From positions 1 through 64,000 of the forward strand of contig CAADGV010000012.1 in NCBI GenBank assembly GCA_900696645.1: a stretch of 64,000 nt of DNA, given 5' to 3'. Below the pieces are notes generated by a model. It did no database searches. It was given only the letters and a program-made list of their open reading frames with translations, and had not been told where the DNA came from. The stretch's first letter is position 1, and every line of letters begins with the position of its first letter. Below, piece by piece: positions 54,701 through 63,567 of the stretch. Source of the stretch: an uncultured Chlorobiota bacterium. Its GTDB lineage: Bacteria; Bacteroidota; Ignavibacteria; UBA10030; UBA6906. A program made the position numbers and the translations under genes.

Positions 54701-55837
54701 ACTTCGTTGAAACTCGCGGAACTTGATCAACGGTTCCTTGCGGAAGAACGGAGCCGGCTCGTCAAGCAGCTTCAGCTTCAATTCGACCGGATGCCGATCG
54801 GGTATGCGCTCTTGAATGAGCAGTTTAGAATTACTGAATGGAATCCGAGTTGCGAGCGTATCTTCGGATATTCCCGGGCGGAGGTTATCGGCAAACTCCC
54901 GTATGATTTTGTTATTCCCCCTTCAGCAAGGGATTTTGTGCAACACTTTGTCGAGAAGTTGAAGCAATCCAATCAGACTCTGAGCGCAATCAACGAAAAC
55001 ATCACAAAAGACGGCAGAACAATCCTTTGCGAGTGGTTCGATACGCCGCTCAGAGATGAGCATGGCGCCTACACCGGGATGATGGCCATGGTGCAGGATG
55101 TTACTGAACGTAAGAAAGCTGAGGAGGCCCTCGTCCGTTCCAATGAACGGTTGCGGCATCTGTCGGAACACCTGCGCTCGGTACGGGAAGCCGAACAGAA
55201 GCGGATTTCCCTCGAAGTTCATGATGAACTTGGCCAGCAACTGACGGCAATGAAAATCGAAGCAGCGATGGTTGAGAAGGCTGCTCTCCGCATCGACAAG
55301 CAAATCAACAGCGGACCTATTCTGGACCACCTGCACGGACTGGAGAACATCATCGACACCGCGATTGGAACAGTCAGGCGGATTGCGACCGAGCTCCGCC
55401 CGGGCGTGCTTGACAGGCTTGGTCCTGTGGAGGCGCTGGAGTGGCAGGCACAGGAATTTCAGAAGCGAACCGGAATCGTCTGCATGTTCCACTCCGATGC
55501 CTCCCCCGATAACGTTGATGAGGACACTGCCACAACACTGTTCCGCGTGTTCCAGGAAACACTTACCAACGTTGCACGCCATTCAGAAGCGTCGAATGTG
55601 CGGGCGCTGCTCACTGAGCGTGATGGTTTTCTGGAGCTTCAGGTTATCGACAACGGCCGCGGAATCAGTGCCGAAGAGATTGCCAACACAACGTCTCTCG
55701 GCCTTCTCGGAATATCGGAGCGGGCCCGTATGTTGGGCGGAACCGCATCCATACACGGCACTGCGGGTCGGGGAACCACTGTAACCATACGGCTGCCTCT
55801 TGTCGGATCTCCACATCATCGTACAACACGCTCATGA
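51728..55837 (+). CDS. Membrane multi-PAS/GAF histidine kinase, NarX-type (HisKA_3)
   Basis: 1369 aa from the ATG at 51728 (GAGGAA upstream); the frame runs 41 codons further without support. Five or six membrane helices occupy ~10-190. Then three PAS domains (RNQERVNQIT, KESEERYRLLF, QSEERLRLALS starts), a GAF domain (KLFENVCRTAVRFGKFRMAW), three more PAS domains, and a HisKA_3/HATPase core with the phospho-His1165 (LEVHDELGQQL) and the N-box ETLTNVARHSE. It overlaps the NarL-type regulator by four bases, so the pair works together. Many PAS domains imply several internal signals, possibly redox or haem. Ligands unknown. Confidence 0.9.
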   Translation: MQKSVPRRRSLLTVVYVLIITCILLVDLREPLAFAIWPLYVLPLFLARFHLGRRLSLLLALLSSFFIAIAFFASPMQEAASCDMVNRALGCAILWFIAGSGIGLNTREKSGDETVPPAPDSYDWTVVRIVATYLIVGGIWILASDQMLGSLVSNPERLIELSQTKGWVFVLFTGTLLYVLLQRYVSSRKQIENDLRRNQERVNQITGATPSLILEINRQGRIVFANRMNDETTPFRHINSEFASWFPEHRREFFRNLIEEVFLTETSQSADLEIPAPGGTLQTYAAVFTPLRTADSVSSVLVTATDITRRKQAEDSLKESEERYRLLFANSLDAVLLSSPDGRIHAANAAACAMFGYTEDEFRQAGRQGILDESDVLVIDALHQRNTTGKFKGELTFLAKDGRRIPCEVSTTIFPATEGEERSSWIIRDIEERRRLEDAVRQSEERLRLALSAANQGLFDLNIVTGDAIVNENYASMLGYDLGEFHETNANWISRLHPDDFERVTATYKAYVAGEIPEYSVDFRQRTKTGEWKWILSVGRIVEYDVEGRPLRMLGTHVDITDRKANEENLLKLNRIYSFISQVNQAIGKASTREKLFENVCRTAVRFGKFRMAWLGVVDEQNNVVPVAHDGAENGYLTAIKKIVVEDAPGGRGPTGRALRLGKSQFSNDIAADPLMSPWRDEALRRGYRSSIALPLRVNDQLIGSLNLYAGELNFFTPDEISLLETVANDISTAITKLQQEEVRKQAEEQILFQARLLNTVGQAVIATTLDGTITYWNKAAELLYGWPAAEATGRNILQTIVPESSVHNAEVILNALAQGATWSGEFLVRRRDGTTFPAMVSNSPISDQNGNLVGVIGISTDITERKQVIEDLRKSHERFQILSNATNDAIWDWDIQADRIWWNEAFYKLYGYERDAVSKIAIWERAVHPDDRERVTATFRAALEYRVDTWSEEYRFLHADGTYGYVVDRGFLVRNDEGKPVRMIGSMLDITSLKLAELDQRFLAEERSRLVKQLQLQFDRMPIGYALLNEQFRITEWNPSCERIFGYSRAEVIGKLPYDFVIPPSARDFVQHFVEKLKQSNQTLSAINENITKDGRTILCEWFDTPLRDEHGAYTGMMAMVQDVTERKKAEEALVRSNERLRHLSEHLRSVREAEQKRISLEVHDELGQQLTAMKIEAAMVEKAALRIDKQINSGPILDHLHGLENIIDTAIGTVRRIATELRPGVLDRLGPVEALEWQAQEFQKRTGIVCMFHSDASPDNVDEDTATTLFRVFQETLTNVARHSEASNVRALLTERDGFLELQVIDNGRGISAEEIANTTSLGLLGISERARMLGGTASIHGTAGRGTTVTIRLPLVGSPHHRTTRS

Positions 55838-56466
55838 TTCGCATACTTATTGCCGATGACCACGCAATGGTGCGTGAAGGACTCAAGAAAACGCTTGGCG
55901 AAGAGCCCGACATGTGTGTTGTCGGAGAGGCGAAGGATGCACGCGAAGTTCTCTCGCTTGCTCGTGACGTTCCCGCCGATGTTCTTGTTCTCGATATTTC
56001 CATGCCGGGCGAAAGCGGACTGTCGATCTTGCACGATCTTTCAAAGACTGCAAGGCACTTACACGTTCTTATTCTCAGCATGCACCCCGAGGAACGATTT
56101 GCCGTCCGCGCATTGAAGGAGGGCGCATCCGGTTATCTGACAAAAGAATCCGCTCCGCACGAGCTTGCCATGGCAATCAGAAAAATTGCCTCCGGCCGGA
56201 AATACATCAGCACAGGGTTGGCAGAAAAACTGGCCGACGGATTGCAAGCGGGCACCACTGCGCTACCGCACGAACTCTTGTCAGAGCGCGAATATGAAGT
56301 GTTTCTACAGATTGCCTCAGGCAGGTCTGTAAGTGATGTTGCAAACGCCCTTTCATTAAGCGTTCCTACTATCAGTACACATCGCAGGCGTATTCTGGAG
56401 AAGATGCACCTTCGCACGAATGCTGAGATTATCCAGTATGCGTATGCCAACAAGCTGATCCATTAG
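55834..56466 (+). CDS. NarL/FixJ-type response regulator
   Basis: 210 aa. Receiver domain with Asp54 (VLVLDISMPG), acidic pocket IADDH and conserved Lys in YLTKES. A C-terminal LuxR-type helix-turn-helix (LLSEREYEVFLQIASGRSVSDVA...TISTHRRRILEKM) binds DNA. Cognate of the preceding kinase by overlap (ATGA). Confidence 0.94.
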   Translation: MIRILIADDHAMVREGLKKTLGEEPDMCVVGEAKDAREVLSLARDVPADVLVLDISMPGESGLSILHDLSKTARHLHVLILSMHPEERFAVRALKEGASGYLTKESAPHELAMAIRKIASGRKYISTGLAEKLADGLQAGTTALPHELLSEREYEVFLQIASGRSVSDVANALSLSVPTISTHRRRILEKMHLRTNAEIIQYAYANKLIH

Positions 56467-56681
56467 CGGAAAGCATGCCCGGTTTCGCTGTAACCAGAGT
56501 ACGTACTTAGCAGCATCGGGCAAGTCCATTCTGCCAAATCGTCATCAGCGATATCGCTGTCAGCGGTATGATGATCTGTAAATCATACTCCCGACTATGC
56601 CTGCCACGACTCCCGTTCACTATCTTTCCGGTACATCTTTCTGCCGTGCGGCAGAAAGTCAAAGTTCGTAATGGGGGAACG

Positions 56682-59555
56682 ATGTCAATAACAATTTTGA
56701 ATACTCATGCTGCGCCGCAGGTGGAGGCAAACCGTTCCGGGCCCCTTGACATCATGAGCAGGGATCGTCTTGAGCGCATCCTGCATTACATGCACGATAT
56801 TGTCGGCGAAGTGGATCTTACCGGAATGTTCCTGTATGCAAGTCCGTCATACAAAACCGTGCTGGGATACGAGCCGAAGGAACTTCTTGGCCGTTCGATC
56901 TTCGAGTTTGTCCACGGCGATGATGTATGCTCAGCTCTGATCACGTTTGACAACGCCATCAAAACCAAATCTTCCGGGAGAGTTCAGGTCCGTTGCCGCA
57001 AAGCCGACGGTGAGTACATCTGGATGGAAGCCACCGGCAATGCAATCGTGAATGCAGACGGTGAAGTTACGGGAGTGGTATTCAGCGGTCGCGACATGAC
57101 GGAGCGTGTTCTTGCCGGGAAGAGTGTCGCCCACAATCATGCCCTGCTCCAGGCTATCCTTGAAAGCAGCGATTCGGCGGTGTTTTCGGTTGACAACAGC
57201 CATTGCTACACCTCCTTTAATAAGGTTCACGCCGCGCTCATGCACGAGTTATACGGTGCGGATATCAGCCTCGAAAGAAGCATATTTGATTTCATGCCGG
57301 ATGATTCTCTGACGTCCCAATTCAAGAAGCATCTGGAGGGAGCGTTGCAAGGGGAGTGTTCTTCGATTGACCTGTGGCATGAACGAGAGAGCAGATGCTT
57401 TCAATGCACGCTTACTCCTATCCGGAACAGTGCGGGAGATGTCTTCGGAGCCGCTGTGTTTGCGCGGGATATCACTCAGCAACATCAGACCCAAAGAGAA
57501 ACTCAAGAACAAAAACAATTTCTGGAAACACTGCTCGACGTGATCCCGATTCCGGTATTCTATAAAAATCTTGAAGGCACATACCTCGGTGTCAATAAAG
57601 CTTTTCAACGGATGACAGGGCAAACCCGCGAACAACTTCTTGCAAGTACGGTCGCCGATTTTACTCCGGAGAGTGAAAGCAGGGTTCACCTGCAAGAAGA
57701 CAAAGAGGTTCACGCGAATCGCCAACCCAGCGTATATCATATTCCGTTTAGAGACGATTCCGGAAAAGTGCATCAACTGATCGTGCACAAGGCACCGTAC
57801 TTCGACCTCAGTGGCAATCTCGCAGGTGTCGTCGGCGTCTCGATGGACGTAACAGAACTGAAAAGTGCTCACGACAAGTTGAACGCCATTGTGTCGCAAA
57901 AAGATCTCCTTCTGAAAGAAACCACGCGACAGCGTGCTTACTTCCAGCAACTGTTCGAGGCATCTCCCGATGCTATTGCAATTGTCGGACGGGAGGGTTT
58001 TTTGGTCGATATCAACCGGGCATTCACGGAAATGTTCCACTACCGGCCCGATGAGGTTCGCGGCCGAAGACTTGAAGATTTGGTTATCCCTCCCGGATTC
58101 CCCAAAGACTCAATCAAACAGGTAGCGCTGAAAGGCGAGGTGGTTCACAGCGAAACGCAGCGGATGAGAAAGGACGGCTCGCAGTTCACTGCATCAGTTG
58201 TTGTATCGCCTATTTTGTTGAATGAAAAAACCGTCGGGCTCTATGCGGTTTACAGAGATATCTCTGCCCGGAAAGCTGCCGAGGCCCGGCTACACCAGCT
58301 ATCTGTCGCGGTAGAGCAAAGTCCTGCTTCCATTGTCATTACCGATACGTCCGGAACAATACAGTATGTGAACAAGAAGTTCACTGATGTAACCGGCTAC
58401 ACATTCGCGGAAGCTGTCGGCCAGAATCCACGCATACTCAAATCTGGTGAAAGCGATGATACCGTTTATAAGAAGTTATGGGAGACCATCACGGCAGGGG
58501 GTGAATGGATAGGGGAGTTTCATAACAAAACCAAGTTCGGTGAGCTGTACTGGGAGCTGGCTCATATTAGCGGCATCAAAGACGAGAACGGCGTTGTGAC
58601 AAGCTTTCTTGCAGTCAAGGAAGATATTACCAGGCAGAAGCATGTCGAACAGCTCCGCGTGCATCTTGAGCGTGAGCTTCGCTCGCGCAACGAGGAATTG
58701 GAGAAGACGCTTGCGGAAATGAAGCGCATTCAGGAAGGCCTTATCCAATCGGAGAAGATGGCATCCATCGGTTTGCTGACAGCCGGCATCGCGCATGAGA
58801 TTAACAATCCTCTTGCATTCGTTTCGAGCAATCTGAACCGTTTCAAAGAATACTTCGAGGATGTGAGCGCATTGTTGGATGGTTGGCGGGAACTCGGCAA
58901 GACCCTCCCCGCCGACGGGGCTGCTGCACAGCCGCTTGCAGAATTGCGTTCGAAGGAGGAGCAGATTGATCTCGACTTCGTGAAAGAAGATTTCGGCACG
59001 TTGATGCAGCACTCGCGTTCGGGCGCCGATCGGATCAAGTCAATAGTGGAACAGCTCCGCGGCTTCTCGCATATGAGCGATGCCGTTGGCAGCGCTGCCG
59101 ATATCAACAAGGCGCTTGAAGATTCCGTGACGCTGTCTTGGAATGAAATCAAGTACAAAGCAACAGTGAACAAAGAGTATGGGGAAATTCCGCCGGTGTC
59201 GTGCAACCTTGGCGAGTTGAAGCAGGTGTTCGTCAATCTTCTCGTCAACGCAGCGCATGCTGTTGAACCGATGGGCTTGATCACGCTGCGAACGTCGGTG
59301 TGTGATGATTACGTGGTGGTTGAAATTACCGACACAGGATGCGGCATACCGGCGGAGAATCTCCCCAGAATTTTCGACCCCTTCTTCACGACAAAACCTG
59401 TCGGGAAGGGAACGGGGCTGGGCCTGTGGATTTCAGCCACAATCATACAAAAACATGCCGGAACGATATCCGTGAAAAGCACGGTCGGAGCCGGATCTAC
59501 ATTCACGATCCGTCTGCCATATCGGGAGAAGGGAAAAGGAGAGAAAGCGGAATGA
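56682..59555 (+). CDS. Soluble five-PAS histidine kinase (NtrB-like core)
   Basis: 957 aa from the ATG at 56682 (GGGGGAA upstream). No membrane helix. Five PAS domains in a row (VGEVDLTGMFLYASPSYK; SAVFSVDNSHCYTSFNKV; IPVFYKNLEGTYLGVNKAF; IAIVGREGFLVDINRAF; IVITDTSGTIQYVNKKF), a coiled coil, then HisKA with His705 (GIAHEINNPLAF) and HATPase (NAAHAVEP, DTGCGIP, GKGTGLGLWIS). The last PAS keeps the NPRILKSG motif seen in redox and aromatic-ligand PAS domains. Overlaps the receiver-HDOD gene by four bases. Confidence 0.92.
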   Translation: MSITILNTHAAPQVEANRSGPLDIMSRDRLERILHYMHDIVGEVDLTGMFLYASPSYKTVLGYEPKELLGRSIFEFVHGDDVCSALITFDNAIKTKSSGRVQVRCRKADGEYIWMEATGNAIVNADGEVTGVVFSGRDMTERVLAGKSVAHNHALLQAILESSDSAVFSVDNSHCYTSFNKVHAALMHELYGADISLERSIFDFMPDDSLTSQFKKHLEGALQGECSSIDLWHERESRCFQCTLTPIRNSAGDVFGAAVFARDITQQHQTQRETQEQKQFLETLLDVIPIPVFYKNLEGTYLGVNKAFQRMTGQTREQLLASTVADFTPESESRVHLQEDKEVHANRQPSVYHIPFRDDSGKVHQLIVHKAPYFDLSGNLAGVVGVSMDVTELKSAHDKLNAIVSQKDLLLKETTRQRAYFQQLFEASPDAIAIVGREGFLVDINRAFTEMFHYRPDEVRGRRLEDLVIPPGFPKDSIKQVALKGEVVHSETQRMRKDGSQFTASVVVSPILLNEKTVGLYAVYRDISARKAAEARLHQLSVAVEQSPASIVITDTSGTIQYVNKKFTDVTGYTFAEAVGQNPRILKSGESDDTVYKKLWETITAGGEWIGEFHNKTKFGELYWELAHISGIKDENGVVTSFLAVKEDITRQKHVEQLRVHLERELRSRNEELEKTLAEMKRIQEGLIQSEKMASIGLLTAGIAHEINNPLAFVSSNLNRFKEYFEDVSALLDGWRELGKTLPADGAAAQPLAELRSKEEQIDLDFVKEDFGTLMQHSRSGADRIKSIVEQLRGFSHMSDAVGSAADINKALEDSVTLSWNEIKYKATVNKEYGEIPPVSCNLGELKQVFVNLLVNAAHAVEPMGLITLRTSVCDDYVVVEITDTGCGIPAENLPRIFDPFFTTKPVGKGTGLGLWISATIIQKHAGTISVKSTVGAGSTFTIRLPYREKGKGEKAE

Positions 59556-60730
59556 GTGAAGCGCTGACAGCCGGAACTTCCGGGTATTCGCCACCGTCGG
59601 TTGTGGTGATTGATGATGAACCTGCTATTCTTGCCGCAGTGACAAGTCTGCTGCGCCGCCAGAAGCTTGCGGTTCGAACATTTGATTCCGGGGTTGAGGC
59701 GCTCGACTATCTCAACTTGAACCCGGCCAACATTATCATGTCGGATATGCGGATGCCCGACGTTTCCGGAAGCGAATTGTTGACAAAGGCGGCGGCCATC
59801 AACCCTGACAGCATTCGTATTATGATGACCGGCTACGAGGACAAGGATGTCATTTTTGATGCCATCAACAACGGCATTGCCCAATACTACATTTTCAAAC
59901 CATGGGACGACGGCGCTCTTCGCGAAACCATTACCGATGCAATTCGCGTACAAAGCGAACTCGTCAACCTCCGGCTCAAAGAGGGATTGAAGTCGCTTAC
60001 CGCTCTTCCGTCGCCCACAAAGTTCCAGACCGGGTTATGGGAAGTGCTGGCAAAGCCGGATGCAACTGCGCATGACCTTGCCCGGCAGATCGAAGGAAGC
60101 CCGGCTCTCGTCGCAAGATTACTGCGTTCGGCAAACTCGGTGTATTTCGGCTCCCGACAAAAAATCAGTTCAGTGCTTGATGCAATCCGGATGATCGGGA
60201 CGGCCAATGTCGCGGCAATGGCGCTTGCCGTGGAGTCGTTCGGTTCGGTATGTCAATGCTCCAAGGTCGAGCTGACTGCGGAGATCGATGTGATTTGGGA
60301 TCAGGCTTTGCGACGCGCCGGGCTTGCCAAAACCATCGCAGCATCATGGGAGGGTTTCGAGCAATCGCATTCCATCAATATTGCCGCCCTGCTGCAGGAG
60401 ATAGGCATGGTTGTTCAACTCTGCACAAAGCCGGAGAAGTATGCGCGTTATCGCGCCTCGATAGTCGACGGTACTATGCCCCGGCATGTTGTCGAGCGGG
60501 AGATCTTCGGCGTAACGCATGACATCGTCGGCGAGGCTGTTCTCGAGTTCTGGAACTTCCCGAAAACAATCAGCTCTGCCGTTGGCCGCCATCACGGGAA
60601 TGCGCAGGGCGACGATGTGGCAACAATTCTGCAAATAGCAAATGTTCTCGACAACGAATACGACGCGTCCCCCCACGATCCGTCCCTCGACGGGCTGATC
60701 GATGAGTGGAGAACACGAATCCAACACTAA
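59552..60730 (+). CDS. Receiver-HDOD response regulator
   Basis: 392 aa. Receiver with Asp65 (IIMSDMRMPD) and DDE pocket; residues ~145-390 are an HDOD domain (LPSPTKFQTGLWEVLAKPD, SPALVARLLRSANSVYFG, SVLDAIRMIGTANVAAMAL), a non-catalytic HD relative common in signalling hubs. Target of the preceding kinase. Output is probably a protein interaction rather than DNA binding. Confidence 0.92.
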   Translation: MSEALTAGTSGYSPPSVVVIDDEPAILAAVTSLLRRQKLAVRTFDSGVEALDYLNLNPANIIMSDMRMPDVSGSELLTKAAAINPDSIRIMMTGYEDKDVIFDAINNGIAQYYIFKPWDDGALRETITDAIRVQSELVNLRLKEGLKSLTALPSPTKFQTGLWEVLAKPDATAHDLARQIEGSPALVARLLRSANSVYFGSRQKISSVLDAIRMIGTANVAAMALAVESFGSVCQCSKVELTAEIDVIWDQALRRAGLAKTIAASWEGFEQSHSINIAALLQEIGMVVQLCTKPEKYARYRASIVDGTMPRHVVEREIFGVTHDIVGEAVLEFWNFPKTISSAVGRHHGNAQGDDVATILQIANVLDNEYDASPHDPSLDGLIDEWRTRIQH

Positions 60731-60748
60731 ACACATGGCGCGACACGT

Positions 60749-61966
60749 ATGACTGAATCAACAACAACATCATTCACCCCCAATCGCAAAGTACTGTATG
60801 TGGATGACGAAGCACATTTGCTCTCGTCATTTGCCTCGCTTCTCAGAAAAGAACGGGTTGAGACTCTTGTACTGCAGGATTCCCAGAAGATCGAGAGCGT
60901 TCTCCTTGAACACGGGCCATTCGCCGCTGTGTTTTCAGACCAGCGCATGCCCCTCGTGGATGGGGTGGCGGTGTTGGAGAAGGTGGCCAGATTCCATCCC
61001 GACACAGTCCGTATTCTTGTGACAGGCTATGCGGACTATGCGGACACCATCCGCGCAATCAACGTGGGCGGCATCAGTCACTTCATCGCAAAGCCGTGGA
61101 AGGATGATGAACTGCGCAAATTGGTCGGCGATATGATCACGAAGTTCAATCTTGCAAAGGAAAATGCATTCCTTCTCGATGAGATCAAGAAAGCCAACGC
61201 CGGCCTTCAGGAATTGTTGGACGGTACGGTAACCGGCACGGTTCAAATCCTCCGCGATATGCTCACGTACGGGCATCCTTCGGCTTCGTCGCAAGTCGAA
61301 CGCATACGCAAACTCGGCCTGGCGTTTCTGGAGATGAGTCCCGACATTTCTGCACCGGAACAATGGGAAATACGGCAAGCCCTCAACCTCTTCAATTTTG
61401 GCATCGCATTGCTTCCGCCGACTTCCGCAAGAAGGGAAACAATCCCGTCAACCCCTGAAACGCGAAACCACACAACAGTTGCCGCCGAACTTCTCAAAGA
61501 CATTCCGCGCTTTGAAGGCATTGCCCGCATTATTCTCCTGCAGCACAAGAATTTCGATGGCACCGGCTCTCCTGCCGACGTTGCTGTTGCCGGGAAAACC
61601 ATCCCCCTCGGATCCCGCTTGCTTCATATTCTGCTTGATCTGGATGTTGCCTTGATTGCACGCAAGAACGGACGAGCAGTATTGGAAACCATGAGCCGCT
61701 TGCCTTCAAAATACGACACCGAAATAATTGCCCGCATGTTGGGTGTTGCGCCTTCATACCAGGAGCCTGAACTGCCGCAAGAGACGACATGCAGTGTTCA
61801 CGAATTTCGCCCCGGCATGATCGTATTGGAAGATATCGCCACACAAAGCGGCAAACTCTTGCTCAAGTCGGGATTCAGTCTGACGGAAACGAGCCTGAAA
61901 ATCCTCCTGCAATGGCACAACAGCGACCCCGTTTCAGGAGAATTTCGTGTACGACTGAGCGCGTAA
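60749..61966 (+). CDS. Receiver fused to a degenerate HD-GYP domain
   Basis: 405 aa. Receiver with Asp64 (AVFSDQRMPLVDG) and VDDE. The C-terminal part follows HD-GYP spacing (IPLGSRLLHIL after FDGTGSP at 269-275), but the HD pair reads Phe215-Asn216 in LFNFG and GYP reads GSP. The metal site for c-di-GMP hydrolysis is therefore lost. Likely a receptor or regulatory relic. Eighteen bases behind the HDOD gene. Confidence 0.82.
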   Translation: MTESTTTSFTPNRKVLYVDDEAHLLSSFASLLRKERVETLVLQDSQKIESVLLEHGPFAAVFSDQRMPLVDGVAVLEKVARFHPDTVRILVTGYADYADTIRAINVGGISHFIAKPWKDDELRKLVGDMITKFNLAKENAFLLDEIKKANAGLQELLDGTVTGTVQILRDMLTYGHPSASSQVERIRKLGLAFLEMSPDISAPEQWEIRQALNLFNFGIALLPPTSARRETIPSTPETRNHTTVAAELLKDIPRFEGIARIILLQHKNFDGTGSPADVAVAGKTIPLGSRLLHILLDLDVALIARKNGRAVLETMSRLPSKYDTEIIARMLGVAPSYQEPELPQETTCSVHEFRPGMIVLEDIATQSGKLLLKSGFSLTETSLKILLQWHNSDPVSGEFRVRLSA

Positions 61967-62200
61967 TTCCGTCGTAGTTTGTTCGTAATCACTGTTGTGA
62001 CTTCACGTGGGATTTCGGCTTGCAATCCCTCATGAAAGCGCGTATCTTGAAACAGAAGCAACGCTCTCTACTTTCCTTTCGTTCTTTACATTCCCAACGC
62101 ATCACGATTCCCGTTTTGCTCTTTCGCCGTGCGCAAGATTGCGGCGAAGTGTCTTCTTGCGTCCGGAAACAAAGAATAACCAGAGAGAGATGATCACATC

Positions 62201-62230
62201 ATGGTCAAATTCAACAAGCCAAATCTATGA
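62201..62230 (+). other. Nine-codon frame overlapping the start of the sulfur amino acid gene
   Basis: Encodes MVKFNKPNL; its TGA overlaps the ATG of the next gene (ATGA). A leader peptide for translational coupling is possible, but the frame is short enough to be chance, and it contains no Met/Cys run. Confidence 0.25.
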
Positions 62231-63465
62231 AGAAGTCCACGAAAGCAATTCACGCAGGATTGCCGCACAACTCCCGCTACGGCGAAGTGTCGGTGCCGAT
62301 TTATCAAAGTTCAACGTTCTCCTTTCCGTCGGCTGAAGATGGCGCTGCACGTTTTTCCGGAAACCAGTCCGGCTACATCTATACTCGCATGGGGAACCCG
62401 ACTATCACCGCGCTTGAGGAGAACGTCGCTGCACTTGAAAATGGCCATAAAGGGATGGCAACCGCGACGGGCATGGCGGCAATCAGCACGGTGTTTCTTG
62501 CTCTGCTTGAGAAGGGATCGCATATCGTTAGCAGTGATTGCGTGTACGGCCCGACGCGCGTGATTCTTGAGACTGCGTTTGCAAAATTCGGCGTCGCATC
62601 CACGTTTGTCGATTCATCAGACCTCACACAAATCGAAAAGGCAATCCGCCCGAGTACACGCATTGTCTTCATCGAAACGCCGGCGAACCCCACGATGAAA
62701 ATCTCCGATCTTGCCGGCACAGCGCGCATAGCGCATAAGAACGGATGCGTGTTTGTCGTTGACAACACCTTTGCCAGTCCGTATCTCCAACGCCCGTTTG
62801 AACATGGAACTGACGTTATTGTTCACAGCCTGACGAAGTTCATCAACGGTCACAGTGATGTCGTCGGCGGAATGATCGTCACGCGGGATGAATCAATGTA
62901 CAAGAACATCAAGCCTGTGCTGAATCAATTCGGCGGAACGATGGATCCCCACCAGGCGTGGTTGGTGTTACGCGGTGTCCGGACGTTACATCTGCGCGTG
63001 GAACGTGCACAGGAAAATGCAATGAAACTTGCGCGCTTCCTCGAAAGCCACCCCATGGTGGATTGGGTTCTGTATCCCGGTCTGCCGAATCATCCCCAGC
63101 ACGACATCGCGGCGAGGCAGATGGACGGTTTCGGCAGCATGATTGCCATTGGCGTGAAGGGTGGATTGGATGGCGGTAAGATTGTGATGAACAGCGTTCG
63201 ACTGTTCACACTTGCTGTTTCCCTCGGCGGTGTTGAATCGCTGATAGAACATCCTGCATCAATGACGCATGCCTCTGTATCCAAAGCTGAACGGGAACTC
63301 GCAGGCATCTCCGACGAACTGGTGCGCATCTCCGTCGGATGTGAGGATGTGGGTGACTTGCAGGAGGATTTGGACAATGCTCTGAATGCCATCTCTGCAA
63401 CGCTCAATCCCTTCCCGCTGGAAAGAACAGACGAGGAACATCCACTGTTCGAGGAAAATCGGTAG
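62227..63465 (+). CDS. Trans-sulfuration PLP enzyme (cystathionine gamma-synthase / methionine gamma-lyase family)
   Basis: 412 aa. PLP Lys204 in HSLTKFINGHSDVVGG; SGYIYTRMGNPT and GHKGMATATGMAAIS in the N-terminal half; SSDCVYGPTRVI and FIETPANPTM bind cofactor; LGGVESLIEHPASMTHAS closes the active site. The family includes cystathionine synthases and lyases, O-acetylhomoserine sulfhydrylase and methionine lyase; the sequence does not separate them reliably. Cytosolic, single gene. Confidence 0.9.
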   Translation: MKKSTKAIHAGLPHNSRYGEVSVPIYQSSTFSFPSAEDGAARFSGNQSGYIYTRMGNPTITALEENVAALENGHKGMATATGMAAISTVFLALLEKGSHIVSSDCVYGPTRVILETAFAKFGVASTFVDSSDLTQIEKAIRPSTRIVFIETPANPTMKISDLAGTARIAHKNGCVFVVDNTFASPYLQRPFEHGTDVIVHSLTKFINGHSDVVGGMIVTRDESMYKNIKPVLNQFGGTMDPHQAWLVLRGVRTLHLRVERAQENAMKLARFLESHPMVDWVLYPGLPNHPQHDIAARQMDGFGSMIAIGVKGGLDGGKIVMNSVRLFTLAVSLGGVESLIEHPASMTHASVSKAERELAGISDELVRISVGCEDVGDLQEDLDNALNAISATLNPFPLERTDEEHPLFEENR

Positions 63466-63519
63466 AAGGTCGGTTACATTGCCGAACGAAATTTTCACAC
63501 ACTTCTATCATTTAACGTA

Positions 63520-63544
63520 CGAGAGAGCCTGACGGGCTCTCTCG
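63520..63544. terminator. Hairpin between convergent genes at the right edge
   Basis: CGAGAGAGCC (63520-63529) and GGGCTCTCTCG pair around TGAC, followed by ATGTTT; weak T-tract. Confidence 0.65.
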
Positions 63545-63567
63545 ATGTTTACACAGCACAACTTGCC

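Noticed and set aside
61967-62200. SAM riboswitch before the sulfur amino acid gene
   Set aside because: No recognisable SAM aptamer core and no terminator/antiterminator pair.
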